Part shown: in pieces, positions 1-10,383 of the stretch
Layout: every line of letters starts with the position of its first letter
Position numbering within the stretch: the first letter of the stretch is position 1
Assembly: GCF_023898315.1 (NCBI RefSeq)
Contig: NC_064614.1
Location: 499,302,109-499,366,108 of the forward strand
DNA from: Schistocerca nitens
Lineage: Eukaryota > Arthropoda > Insecta > Orthoptera > Acrididae
DNA: 64,000 nucleotides
Reading direction: 5' to 3'
The notes under the pieces: model-generated
The model's database searches: none
Told to the model about the DNA's origin: nothing
Seen by the model: only the letters and a program-made list of their open reading frames with translations
Program-made: the position numbers and the translations under genes

Positions 1-74
1 TGTACACACGTCGATGGGCAGCTTTGTTTTCTTCAGCGCAGTCTGTTTAGCTGAAAACAGGGAAACTATATTTT

Positions 75-336
75 ATGGCTTATGGGCATATGACTACAGT
101 ACTTCTGCAGAATTTGAATCACACGGGATCTTGTGATGCTACCCGTTTAGAGATTAAAACTATGCGAAATATTGTCATTGAAGGCACTATGTTTACAGAT
201 CCAGCAGGAGGAAGGGGTCTCTCATGCCCCATCTACCGATCAACCCAGCCGATTGACCCATTCATTTTAAGCGACCAGTTCCCAATCAAGGTTTCGTTCT
301 CAGTAACAATAAACAAGGCTCAAGGTCAGCTAGAGG
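75..336 (+). pseudogene. Helitron PIF1-like helicase C-terminal fragment
   Basis: The reading frame from 75 gives a short stretch like the C-terminal part of the PIF1-type helicase carried by Helitron rolling-circle transposons. It shows an LQNLN segment, a CDATRLEIK strand and, near residue 80, VTINKAQGQ, which matches the conserved TINKxQGQ helicase motif. Upstream Walker motifs are not in the window and the frame runs into purine-rich DNA right after the motif, so this is a broken fragment. A host PIF1 gene is less likely because the residue pattern is the transposon type. Moderate confidence. Confidence 0.6.
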
Positions 337-500
337 TTGACAAGGAAATGGACAGAAATGGGAGGGGGGGGGGGTTGGAATGGTGGAATGGACATAGAGA
401 GGCGGAAGGAGGAGTTGGACAGAGAGAGGAGAGAGGAGGATATGGAGAAAGATACGGCGAGGGGGATATGGACAAGGAGAGGGGGAGAAGGAGAGCGTGT
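337..500. repeat. Purine-rich (GA) low-complexity tract
   Basis: The plus strand is almost entirely G and A in short irregular units such as GGAGA and GGGGG. It interrupts the helicase fragment just after its last recognisable motif. The ORFs crossing it are composition artefacts. Confidence 0.8.
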
Positions 501-894
501 TCAGCAATTGCGAAGTGCGCACTCACAGCTATTAGCATTTACGAATGTGAACACTTGTCAGCTAAGGGAATATGCGCGTATAAATGAGGAGAATGCTTTG
601 TTTCAGATGTCTATGTTCAGTAAGACAGATTTTTCTCTGATATTAGGTTCACGTATAGCGCGCACAACGAACAAATTTGTTAAACCGCAGCTGTATTCAC
701 AAGTTATTATGAGCAATTTTCACGGTGTGTGAACTGAGGAAATGAATGGGGCCGAGTTTAGCACGTGCGTGGCCCTCGTGAGTCACGGAGCAGCCGCAGC
801 GCGAGGCACGTCCACTCCGCGACGTCGCTGCCGTCCACCATACGGTATGTCACGCGGGGTAAACAGTGTGCAAGATTAATTTTCCTCTCTGCCT

Positions 895-1462
895 TTTCTG
901 TAGGAGGATACAAGATGACTTAGAACTTCTTTTAGATGTGATGAATGGCATCTTGCTCTAAATGGGGGAAAATTAAGTTAACGCAGATAAGTAGGAAAAA
1001 CAACCCTGTAATGTGTAATACATTATTAATAGTTTACTTATTGACACATGACGTCTGTTAAATAGCAAGGCGTAGTAACGCTGCAAGGCGATATGAAACG
1101 TAATGAGCATGTCCGGTCGGTAGGAGGGAACGAGTATGCTCAACTTCTGTTAATTGGAGAATTTTAGGAAAAGGTAGTTGCCGGCCGAAGTGGCCGTGCG
1201 GTTAAAGGCGCTGCAGTCTGGAACCGCAGGACCGCTACGGTCGCAGGTTCGAATCCTGCATCGGGCATGGATGTTTGTGATGTCCTTAGGTTAGTTAGGT
1301 TTAACTAGTTCTAAGTTCTAGGGGACTAATAACCTCAGCAGTTGAGTCCCATAGTGCTCAGAGCCATTTGAACCATTTGAAAAGGTAGTTCATCTATTGA
1401 TGAGATCGCGTATACAACAACAGAACCATTACTGAAAAGTGAAATAATATTTGGGATGCCCT
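895..1462 (+). pseudogene. LINE-alpha reverse transcriptase fragment (copy 1), split by a SINE
   Basis: This is a decayed piece of the non-LTR retrotransposon family seen better at 1485-2475. Both contain the same stretch around AGGATACAAGATGACTT (about 902 here, 1514 there) and the following segments in the same order, but this copy has many stops and indels. SINE-1 at 1180-1379 interrupts it, and the LINE resumes after the duplicated target site. The 3' end of the family is absent. Clade is uncertain; the protein in better copies resembles the CR1/Jockey-like group. Confidence 0.7.
1180..1379 (+). mobile_element. SINE-1 (tRNA-derived), full length with 11-bp TSD
   Basis: The head looks like a tRNA of the Leu/Ser class. 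It has a pol III A box around GTGGCCGTGCGGTTAAAGG and a B box GGTTCGAATCC, followed by a tRNA-unrelated body and the tail GAGCCATTTGAACCATTTG. AAAAGGTAGTT occurs at 1169-1179 and again at 1380-1390, a perfect 11-bp target-site duplication. The head variant GTTAAAGGCGCTGCAG marks it as subfamily a (see findings). Confidence 0.95.
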
Positions 1463-1484
1463 CTATGTCGAACTGAAGGAAGAC

Positions 1485-2475
1485 GGGGAGGTGTCGTCGT
1501 TGAGTGACTGTAGCAGGATACAAGATGACTTGGACAGGATTTGTGATTGGTGTAAAGAATGGCAGCTTACTCTAAATATAGATAAATGTAAATTAATGCA
1601 GATGAATAGGAAAAAGAATCCCGTAGTGTTTGAATACACCGTTAGTAGTGTAGCGCTTGACACAGTCACATCGGTTAAATATGGCTCTGAGCACTATGGG
1701 ACTTAACATCTGTGGTCATCAGTCCCCTAGAACTTAGAACTACTTAAACCTAACTAACCTAAGGACATCACACACATCCATGCCCGAGGCAGGATTCGAG
1801 CCTGCGACCGTAGCGGTCACGCGGTTCCAGACTGTAGCGCCTAGAACCGCACGGCCACACCGGCCGTCTGGTTAAATATTTGGGCGTAACATTGCAGAGC
1901 GATATGAAGTGGGACACGCATGTAATGGCAGTTGTGGGGAAGGTGGATAGTCGTCTTCGGTTCATTGGTAAAATTTTGGGAAGATGTGGTTCATCTGTAT
2001 AGGAGACCGCTTATAAAACACTAATACGACCTATTCTTGAGTACTGCTCGAGCGTTTGGGATCCTTATCAGGTCGGATTGAGGGAGGACATAGAAGCAAT
2101 TCAGAGGCGGGCTGCTAGATTTGTTACTGGTAGGTCTGATCATCACACGAGTGTTACGGAAATGCTTCAGGAACTTGGGTGGGAGTCCCTGGAGGAAAGG
2201 AGGCGTTCTTTTCGTGAATCGCTATTGAGGAAATTTAGAGAACCAGCATTTGGGGCTGACTGTAGTACAATTTTACTCCCGCCAACTTATATTTCGCGGA
2301 AAGACCACAAAGATAAGATAAGAGAGATTAGGGCTCATACAGAGGCATATAGGCAGTCATTTTTCCCTGGTTCTGTTTGGGAGTGGAACAGGGAGAGAAG
2401 ACGCTAGTTGTGGTACGAGGTACCCTCCGCCACGCACCGTATGGTGGATTGCGGAGTATGTATGTAGATGTAGAC
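1485..2475 (+). pseudogene. LINE-alpha reverse transcriptase C-terminal region (copy 2), split by a SINE
   Basis: After removing SINE-1 at 1681-1866, translation gives the conserved C-terminal part of a CR1/Jockey-like reverse transcriptase: WCKEWQLTLNIDKCK, RLRFIGKILG, LIRPILEYCSSVWDPYQ, IQRRAARFVTG and, near the end, PPTYISRKDHKDKIREIR. An in-frame TAG lies at about 1998-2000, just before ETAYKTL. The 3' UTR ends near 2475 with short repeats of GTAGATG type, as is usual for this kind of LINE. The 5' part including the catalytic FADD motif is missing, so this is a 5'-truncated dead copy. Confidence 0.85.
1681..1866 (-). mobile_element. SINE-1 inserted in LINE-alpha
   Basis: A minus-strand SINE-1: its tail is at the left, its B box (complement of GGATTCGAGCC) near 1797 and its head complement ends in CGGCCG at 1866. 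The target TCGGTTAAAT (1671-1680) recurs as TCTGGTTAAAT just after the element. LINE coding sequence resumes there (ATATTTGGGCGT), so the SINE is younger than the LINE. Confidence 0.92.
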
Positions 2476-2482
2476 ATCGAAG

Positions 2483-2850
2483 TATTCAGAAGCATGGTTT
2501 TAGATTTTTTGCCCGTATCTTCGAACAAAACTCTAGTATTACGGAGATGCTTCCTGAACTCAAATGGGAATTTCTGGGAGAGAAGACGACGTTCTTCTAG
2601 CAAAACGCTATTGAGAAAGTTCCGACCTACTACAGAACGATCCCACCACCATCAACTTACATTTTTGCGTAAGGACCGAGAAGGCAAGATGGGAGAAATC
2701 AGGACTCTTTCCGAAACGTGTAGACAGTCGTTTCTCCATCGTTTCATTTGTGAGTGTATCACGAAGGACTTCACTAATCCTGGCACAAAGAACTGTCCGT
2801 CGCGCCGTATGGTGGTTTGCGGAATACTTACGTAGATGTAGATACTCCAC
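2483..2850 (+). pseudogene. LINE-alpha 3' end (copy 3)
   Basis: A second, more diverged LINE-alpha 3' end lies directly after copy 2. It includes relics of the SVTEMLQELGWESLEER segment (here SSITEMLPELKWEFLGEK), of the PPTYI...IRE segment with frameshifts, and the same 3' end CGTAGATGTAGAT at 2831-2843. It is non-coding. Confidence 0.75.
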
Positions 2851-2950
2851 TTGTGGCTGGTATGCGGAAGAAAGTCTAACGGTAACTCTTTGTACGGGCC
2901 CGAATCTGTCTAATTTTGGTGCCTTGGTCATTAAGCGAGATGTGTTATAA

Positions 2951-3180
2951 CTATTTCGTAGAAACTGGGCAGTAGGGATGAAAAAGAACTCCTTTCTTAT
3001 GATGGACGTGACGCTGAGACAACTCCAGGGTGTTTTTTAATTAGTAACATGGTCCAAAGAATATTTGACGACTTTTTATTGAAATAATGCGGAACGAGTT
3101 GGTTTATGGGATATGTATGCATTACTAATATCTGTGATCACCGGAAATTTACAAGTCCCTAAATGTCTCACTGGCTGAAT
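2951..3180. other. Unassigned non-coding sequence
   Basis: No recognisable coding, repeat or RNA signal was found between the LINE 3' end and the MITE. Confidence 0.5.
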
Positions 3181-3184
3181 TTAA

Positions 3185-3407
3185 GCCTGTGGCGCATAGC
3201 GTCCACTACAGTGGACAGCTGTTAATGGTCGCTTCTTTGGCATTTTCAATCAGTCAGTGAAACTGCAAATGCACACAGTTCACTGCAATGAGCACTCCCC
3301 ACTGGTGTTGTGTCCTGCATGCATTTGCAGCCTCATGACTGACTGAAAACGCCAGAGAACTGACCATTAAAAGATGTCCACTGTAGTGAAATTCATGCAC
3401 CACAGGG
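3185..3407. mobile_element. 223-bp foldback MITE flanked by TTAA (piggyBac-like)
   Basis: Two arms of about 87 nt (3185-3271 and 3321-3407) are inverted copies with scattered mismatches, joined by a loop of about 50 nt. Ends read GCCTGTGGCGCAT and, on the other strand, CCCTGTGGTGCAT. TTAA lies immediately outside both ends (3181-3184 and 3408-3411). TTAA duplications and CCC-beginning termini are typical of piggyBac-type transposons, so I infer a non-autonomous piggyBac-related MITE. It has no coding capacity. Confidence 0.85.
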
Positions 3408-3411
3408 TTAA

Positions 3412-3990
3412 CAGTAATGAACATATTTGTCAATCCTCTTCATGCAATTACACTTAAAATAAATTTTTCCCTAAACCTGCCGGCAATTATTCTGTGAAGC
3501 AGAAGGAGCCGTTCAGAAAAAATGGTTTTAGGTTAGACTTATTTAAATCTTTTATGCTGACTGGACTGCTTGTATCGCTCCAGTGGTCAGACAGGAAGAC
3601 CAGTCACAGGAGTGACAGTCGCGAGTGTGTGTGAGACTATGCTTGTAACGTAGCTTTGCTGATCCCCACTTGCCGGCAGGGTGGCAACAGAGGCCCTGCA
3701 CTCTCCAAGATTCCTCGTCATATTCTCCAAGCTAAGGGATACAGCGCAGTTCCAGGAAACAGTTCAAGATTCCAGTTTTAAGCTTATCGGCATTGCGTTC
3801 ACCTCTTTGGCTTGCTCCTCAGGGACGAAGTACAGGCCCACATCCAAGGGGGTCATGATCCAACCCCATAAAAACTTTTCAGTAAAAGTAGGTTTGAGTA
3901 AAAGTACCTGGTGTCCCCCCTAAGAATCATCAGGTGCCAGTTTCTTTGCTGCTTGTGGGGGATATACGCAATTTCGTTTTTACAATGAAT
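3412..3990. other. Unassigned non-coding sequence
   Basis: No domain, RNA gene or clear repeat was recognised. An 80-codon ORF at 3681-3923 has no recognisable features and is probably chance. Confidence 0.5.
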
Positions 3991-4002
3991 ACTTAGTCAG
4001 TC

Positions 4003-4218
4003 GCCCGCATCTCGTGGATGTGCGGTAGCGTTCTCGCTTCCCACGCCCGGGTTCCCGGGTTCGATTCCCGGCGGGGTCAGGGATTTTCTCTGCCTCGTGA
4101 TGGCTGGGTGTTTTGTGCTGTCTTTAGTTTAGTTAGGTTTAAGTAGTTCTAAGTTCTAGGGGACTGATGACCATAGCTGTTAAGTCCCATAGTGCTCAGA
4201 GCCGTTTGAACCATTTGA
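4003..4218 (+). mobile_element. Chimeric SINE: SINE-3 head with SINE-1 tail, 12-bp TSD
   Basis: The first ~130 bp match the SINE-3 family seen at 15354: A-box region GTGCGGTAGCGTTCTCGC and B box GGGTTCGATTCCC, tRNA-Gly/Val-like. From about 4130 the sequence is instead the SINE-1 tail (TTAGTTAGGTTTAAGTAG through GAGCCGTTTGAACCATTTG). ACTTAGTCAGTC flanks both ends (3991-4002, 4219-4230), so the hybrid inserted as one unit. Confidence 0.9.
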
Positions 4219-4230
4219 ACTTAGTCAGTC

Positions 4231-5060
4231 CAAACAAACATTGACCATCACAACTTTCATGTGATGCCTAGTTGCCGACGGAAAGAGTCGGTTCGTTTCC
4301 CGTTATGAACAAAATGATTTAAACGGAATTTTACGTGCTCATTCGCTACTGAAGTGTGATAAATATTCGTTTTAGATATGTGTATCAACAAGGTCAGTAA
4401 AACACAAAGACTAATTAATACTCCAGCAGCAAGAACACCACCCTAACCTGCGCTGATTGCTACCGCCTTGCAGCAGCGCAGCTCAGTCACTAAAGGAGTA
4501 CTGTTTATTCTCTGTGTTTTACTGTCCATGTTAATGCACATGGATAATACAAATATTGCACTGCAGTTATTTGGGATCGCTCTATCGAATGGACACGTAA
4601 AATTGTTTGTAACGGAAAACAGAGGCTTCCCATCGACGTCGAAAACAAAATGAGAAGTATTTCTTTAGGCTGACTCCAGCTACACATTCCAAACGTGAAA
4701 TTGCAAATACTTGGCAAAATATGAGAGTGAATGCACCGGACGACTTCTAGGAGGAACACCCTCAGTTAACTTTCGGAGAACAAAGTAGCACGAAAACTAA
4801 GTGTTTCGAAAAAAGCTAGCAATTGCAGAACTTACAAGTTACGTTAAATAAAAGACACTTTTCAGTTTCTGTTTTGAAGACTCTTCAACGTGGACGAGCT
4901 CGCGGCTTAACCACCTCCAGCGATCATTTCAGTCAGGAAAAGGCGAGCATTTACGGACTGACCGTACATGCTGCCAACAACAAATCCGACACGGTATGAG
5001 AGGCCACAAGCAGAGAAGACAAACCACAAGAATTTGAGTAAGGGAAGCCAGAACGAAACA
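4231..5060. other. Unassigned non-coding sequence
   Basis: Nothing recognisable was found. Short ORFs at 4468-4653 and 4505-4759 lack domain features. Confidence 0.5.
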
Positions 5061-5064
5061 GACC

Positions 5065-5105
5065 CTACACACACACACACACACAAACGCGCGCGCGCAC
5101 ACACG
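5065..5105. repeat. (CA)n and (CG)n microsatellite
   Basis: A run of CA units is followed by a short GC/CA alternation. The minus-strand ORFs rich in Cys-Val and Arg-Ala crossing it are artefacts. Confidence 0.95.
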
Positions 5106-5439
5106 TACTGACTTATCGAACGGAGGCGGAAACGACTGAAATATATAGTATTCCCCACATATCACATATACAAGCTCACTTAAGCCGTAGTCTTTAGATC
5201 CGAGCTCACAAACGTAGTGCCAGAGGAAATACAAGGACCGCACAAAAATATGGAAGCACCACGAGAGATGCACGTTTGAACATAACTGCAGATGCTAGTG
5301 AAGTCTGTAGATTGCGCTGTTGCATTTGATGACGAACGTCGCCTGGGCAATGTCCTTAACACATTGCAAGTGGCCTTCATGGTCAGAAGAGTGTTCTGTG
5401 AACTTGTACTTTGTATCGGAGCTGTCTGACTCTGAACGT

Positions 5440-6235
5440 GGGTAGGTTGTTGGCGCTTATACGGTGGGCGCTTCTGTAACGGAGGTAACCGTAGTGCTTG
5501 GTGTTTCAAGAGGCACCACATCGAAGATTTGTACCGCATACAGGAAAAGCGGAAAAAATGTCACCTCCAAAGTCACGACGCGGACGAAAGGGTGTGTTGA
5601 AGAGGACTGTGACGGAAAATAAGAGGACGCAGCTGCAAAAGTCGCTGCAGAACTGAATCCCTCACTAACAATATGGGAGTTCCAGAAGCACGGAATTGCA
5701 GGACGAGCTCGAATTCCAAAACCAGTCATCAATGCTGCAGACGTCCGTAACAGGAAAATGTGGTATCGAAACTAAAAAACCGAGACCATGGAACAATGAA
5801 GGAATCTCATTTGATCGGATAAGACTTGTTTCAGACTGTTTCCAACTTCTGGCCGAGTTTAAATCCCAACAGTGAAACAAGTTAGATGATGGTTTAAGCA
5901 GCCATGTCGTGGTACGCTTGGTTTCTATGCAAGACCGCATTACTGCCGAGGGTTATGTGACCATTTTCGCTGATCAGGTCCACCCCAAGATACAATGTTG
6001 GTTCCCCTGTGCTCACATCAGCATTACAAGACTACAGGGCCCCAAACACACAGCTCCTGCACAGGTTTTGTGAGCACGAGGGTGAATTGTCGCAGCTCCC
6101 ATGATTACCACAGTCACCATATGTCAATATTATGGAGTCTTTGTGGCCTACTTTGGAGAGCAGGTTGCGCCATTACTATCCAGTTCCATGACCGTTACCT
6201 GAACTGCACATATTTTGCAGGTAGAATTGTATGTA
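5440..6235 (+). pseudogene. Decayed Tc1-like transposase
   Basis: The N-terminal helix-turn-helix region is visible near 5480-5600 (LGVSRGTTSKICTAYRKSGK, then PPKSRRGRKGVL). The C-terminal region near 6070-6200 reads EHEGELSQLP, SPYVNIMESLWPTLESRL in frames joined by shifts; the NIMESLW segment corresponds to the family's NPIExLW catalytic-Glu motif. Stops and frameshifts are numerous and the first two catalytic Asp are not readable. It is an old, dead copy. Confidence 0.7.
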
Positions 6236-6810
6236 TAAGATTCCCTTGAAAACCGAACAAGACCTGAATTTATTCGCTCCGAGGCGACTGGAACGTGTTT
6301 TGAATTTAGACAGTTTTCCTGCGCCTTGTTAGGAATGGTAATAAGCTGTCTTTTTAGTGTTCCCATATTCTTGTCCACTTCCTGTAATAATAATGCCGAG
6401 TGCACGATCCCAATTAATGTCTTGTAAATTAGGACGTTGTCAACTTGTGACTGTTTGTTGCTATTACATGACTCATGTATTTCTCAAATTTTCGGGTTTC
6501 TCTGAAGCTCAGTTTTTTAGAACTTATATTAAAGCGATATACTGAGTAGTGACATACAAATTATTATTATCACATTAAAACATTTTATATATTATATTGT
6601 AATTAAACAATTTATAATTATTAAATTAAAAAATCATACGTCTCATGTTATCAATAATATCGTCGACGTATCTGACACATTAGAAAAGATAGATGGCAAG
6701 CTATATTGCGAAGGGAAGAAACAATAACAAACCGTGACCCCATTATTCCCAGAAACAAGTGCTCGATCCGTGCCTCTGATGAAGATTGTTACCGCCACTG
6801 TTCCCACTTC
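6236..6810. other. Unassigned, partly AT-rich sequence
   Basis: 6540-6660 is strongly AT-rich. No gene or repeat family was recognised. Confidence 0.5.
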
Positions 6811-6954
6811 GGCGGCCGCTGTGGCCGAGCGGTTTTCGGCGCTTCAGTCCGGAACCACGCGGCTGCTACGGTCGCAGGTTCGAATCCTGCCTCGGGCATG
6901 GATGTGTGTGATGTCCTTAGTTTAGTTAGGTTTAAATAGTTCTAAGTCTAGGTT
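6811..6954 (+). mobile_element. SINE-1, 3'-truncated
   Basis: The SINE-1 head with A box (TGGCCGAGCGGTTTTCGGC) and B box (GGTTCGAATCC) is followed by the start of the body, but the sequence stops after TTCTAAGTCTAGG. The usual tail ending in GAACCATTT is missing. No TSD was found. Confidence 0.88.
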
Positions 6955-8230
6955 TGTGCTGTCTCCCCCCAAGAATTCCTGTTGTTATTGTTTACATCAC
7001 AGCACCTTCAAAAGTTCCCCCAATGTCATGGGAAACCTATTGAGATCTAGACCAGTTTAGAACACTCTCTTTGGGACTCGTTTTGGTTGCCAGGGCCCTC
7101 TCAAATGAACCAACTCTGCTCAATTTAGGAAAAAACCTCGTCTTCTAACGTTAGCCGAAAAACAAAGCATCCTACAACCGTAAAGGGCTTGAAAGCGTTC
7201 TTGCCGACCATGGCCATCAGGAGCCTCAGTGACAAGAAAATGTGTCCTCATTCCGGAGTATTCAAGGGCCACACTTTGTGTAAAATCAGTCCTCAAATTA
7301 AAACTCCAACCGCATATTTCCTACTATGTCAACTTGTTCCACAAGGCTTAAAAATGAGTTACTTTTCTTTGGAGTTGTCAAGTGCTGTGTCTTGCATTAA
7401 ATTATAAGGTCATATCTCCTCACGACGTTAAATGACGCCTGCTATCGTCAAGTCTCCGTGGAAGTGCAGTCTGAGCGCGGTAAAAGTTTGCAAATAGCCC
7501 AGTAACTACTGCATGCAACTATTATCTTCGTACTTGGTTCCGTATGTTACAATATTACATCATAACCGTTGGTACCAGTGTGCGATTTCCTTTCGGTAAT
7601 GGTTAAGGCGGTTCTTAAACTACAGAATTGCTCATGCGGACTGCAATAATAATAATAATGATAATAATAACCTGAATTAAAAATGCGCCTATCATACCAC
7701 AAGAAAGTAAAAAATGGCGTGTCCCGTACAGATTTCGGAATGGAAAAGAAAGAACTAGCTTTCCGATTTATCTTGCAGCTTCAAAGAAATTTAAATCAAA
7801 ACATCCTGTCATGTTGGCGCTTTTGTACTTACAGGTATTAGTACCCATGTCACGTAGTATAATGCATCGTGTCGCGTGAAATTAACATGATACATGATAT
7901 CATGTCGTATAACATGACACATGCTATCGCGTCATGCTTACTAAGAATGTAGAACCCTCTGGATTTTGGGTACAGGAGCTTATAAATTACAAGAAGCAGG
8001 TTGCCAACACCTGGCAGCTAAGAGAGCTCACTGCGCTCGGGAAGTAGGATTAAGTCTTAAAAAAGCGCGAGTATGTCAAGCTGTTTTGATTTAAATGTAT
8101 TTGAAGTTGTCAGATAAGTCGGAAAGCTCGTTCCTTCTTTTACATTCCTAACTCTGTCCATGACATATTCGCCTTTTTTGCACTATGGTGGGAGCATTTT
8201 TAATTCTGGTTTCCAACTTTTACTCTGTCA
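6955..8230. other. Unassigned non-coding sequence with short (AAT)n
   Basis: It holds an AAT/GAT-type microsatellite at about 7646-7670 and a stretch of imperfect CATGATA/CATGACA words at about 7888-7940. No coding domain was recognised. Confidence 0.5.
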
Positions 8231-8234
8231 TAAT

Positions 8235-8820
8235 TTTAACTTTAGACCGCCATAGCTTGGTAACCGATGTAGATTTTTGTTGACTCGAGCGCCATTGATC
8301 CGTTATAGACTTTTTTACAATCTTTTGAACCATGTTCCTTGGATAAAGTTTTCACAAAATGACGGGATGACCATTAGTTACATGTATCTGCCTACCGTCT
8401 TACAAAATTTGAACTGATTACCACAAGTTTGGAAAACAGAAGTGGCGCTTGCAAAAAAGCTCTTAAAAACGTGTTTTTTGCAAGGTAAATCCGAATATAG
8501 CAAGATCTCTGAAAGCGAATTTCCAATTTTATCGTAAAAATGAATTTTTTTATTTATTTGATTGACTTTAAATCGTTTCCACGGATTCAACGCACGTAAG
8601 AACGAATTTTACATGTTACACTTAGCTCGACTTTAAACCACCATAGCTCGAGAACGGATAAAGATTATTGAATAAAAAATATTTAGTTTTCATTTTATCC
8701 ATTTATCTGCCTTTGAGCAAAGTTTGAATCGACTCGTACACGTTTAAAGTTTAGAAATAGCGCCCCTCAAAAACCTCCCAAAAAACGGGTAAAATCCAAA
8801 CGAAGCACGATTTTTTCAAA
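8235..8820. repeat. Two diverged copies of a ~390-bp non-coding unit
   Basis: Segments beginning ACTTTAGACCGCCATAGCTT (about 8240) and ACTTTAAACCACCATAGCTC (about 8632) are alignable. Each is followed, roughly 150 nt later, by TATCTGCCT and a similar TTTGAA context. They look like an old tandem duplication of unknown origin; I saw no coding potential. Confidence 0.5.
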
Positions 8821-8984
8821 TGGTGATAACTCATCTTAAACCAGGGTCTGATACATCGATGGACCAAATTTGAAGCATCAGTCCTGCGCATAAGTTAAAA
8901 TCTACCACAAATTTCTATTTTCGTTCATGAAGAAGATACGATCTGAGTGAAAAAGGATGAACCAGTAAACTATCCACCCCGAGT

Positions 8985-9115
8985 TTTAGCAACAATCGAA
9001 CTTCCATGCATAAAACGTCATATCTTCTGGACTATGAGTCGCCCAACGATATACTTTTGCAAGTACACTCAGTGACACATGTGAATGCTGTCTGCGAACT
9101 GTGTGGCGAGTGGAG
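8985..9115. repeat. Dispersed repeat shared with 63740-64000
   Basis: The words CATATCTTCTGGACTATGAGT and, about 15 nt on, GATATACTTTTG resemble CATATCTCCTGAGGTATGTG and GATATACTTTTG near the right end of the window. Function is unknown. Confidence 0.5.
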
Positions 9116-9358
9116 TAAGTACTAAATAAGTAAGAAATTAAAATGTCATGCCTAATGCAGCTATTTTACAGTATGAACGGCGAAAATGTAGTAAGCGACG
9201 AACTTCTTTCCTTTCTTCATTTGCCGGGAACTGTCAGCGAGAAAAAGATTCGCAAAGGTCTGAACTAATGTGTAAAGTTAGTTGGAAGTCCCTAGGTGCT
9301 GTCATTCTCAAATACTGGATAAATATACTATGGGTAATTTGCGCGCCATCAAGACATA

Positions 9359-10277
9359 CAGGGTGGTCAGAAACAGTGTAAAAGCTTGTAAGAGAGTTGC
9401 AGGGTAGGCTGTGCTGATAAGTAATTGTTAAGAAAGAAATTCGATACGTTGCGCCGTTTCCGAGTTGATTAGCGTTTAAGATAGCCAATCAGGCCGTTGC
9501 AAGCGTATTTAAGCCGTTCACCAGAGACAGTGTCGGCAAATATGCCCTTCGTTTCGTCTCCTAAAACCGAACAATAGAGCGATATAAAAATTGGACGTAG
9601 AAGAAGTTCTGGCGTAAAGACAAGCGCTGGCACGAAGATCAAGAACGATACAGCAGAGAGGGATGAGAGACGACGTCAGCCAGTAGCACGCTGACCAGGT
9701 CGTCACCACGACAGGAGCGGCCTCTACACGAAGAGAACAAAAGCGAACACCCGCATAGCCTCGTCCGCACTCGAAGACGAGCAGTCACTTATGAACTTGT
9801 GTGATCTGTTATTTATTTCTTACAAGGAAACTGTATACCTCGAAGGACATCGATTATTTGCATGTCACCAATTGCTTGCGACACATCATAGTACATCCGC
9901 TAAGTTAAATATTGTCAATTCAATTACCGTAATAAACTCCATTAATATGATTTGCTTGTGTGTTGTTTAGCTATCCGAGAAAACAGCTTCCTAGGCACCC
10001 TATATTACAAGAGTCGACAGGATTTCACAGAAGGTAATAAGAATGAAACCCGAGCTAAAGTCTGAGCAGTCTCGTGCTCTATCTATGGGAACAACTGTCA
10101 CTAATTGTGTCTATCAGGATGATTGAATTTGCACGCTCAGCAGCCTCATTGGCTAGCTTCCATGTTAAATAGATCGGAACCAGCGTAACGTAACGAATTT
10201 TTTCCCTAACAGCTACTTCTTAGCGCAACCTTCTTTCCAACACCCTTACAATTTTTCAGAGTGTTTTGACTACCCTG
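9359..10277. mobile_element. 919-bp non-autonomous Tc1/mariner-type element with long TIRs
   Basis: It begins CAGGGTGGTCAGAAACAG and ends with the complement CAGGGTAGTCAAAACA. TA flanks both ends (9357-9358, 10278-10279). The inverted similarity continues inward for roughly 130-150 nt with mismatches and small indels, including GATAGCCAATCAGGC on one arm and GCTAGCCAATGAGGC on the other. No transposase is present. TA duplication and CAG termini suggest mobilisation by a Tc1/mariner-type transposase; that is inference. Confidence 0.82.
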
Positions 10278-10383
10278 TATACACATTTTCTAAATGTAAT
10301 ACTTCAGTTATTGTGGTCAGCCTCTAACATAAGATAAAGCTCTCAATGACAATATTATGACAACATTTTAGATGGATGTATAT

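Noticed and set aside
7646..7940. Array of short CATGATA-type words as a CRISPR-like or regulatory array
   Set aside because: Words are irregular, spacers are not uniform, and CRISPR is not expected in an insect genome.
9531..10020. Possible solo LTR (TGTCGG ... CGACA with AATAAA inside)
   Set aside because: No clean TSD, and the sequence lies wholly inside the 919-bp element whose terminal repeats explain the region better.
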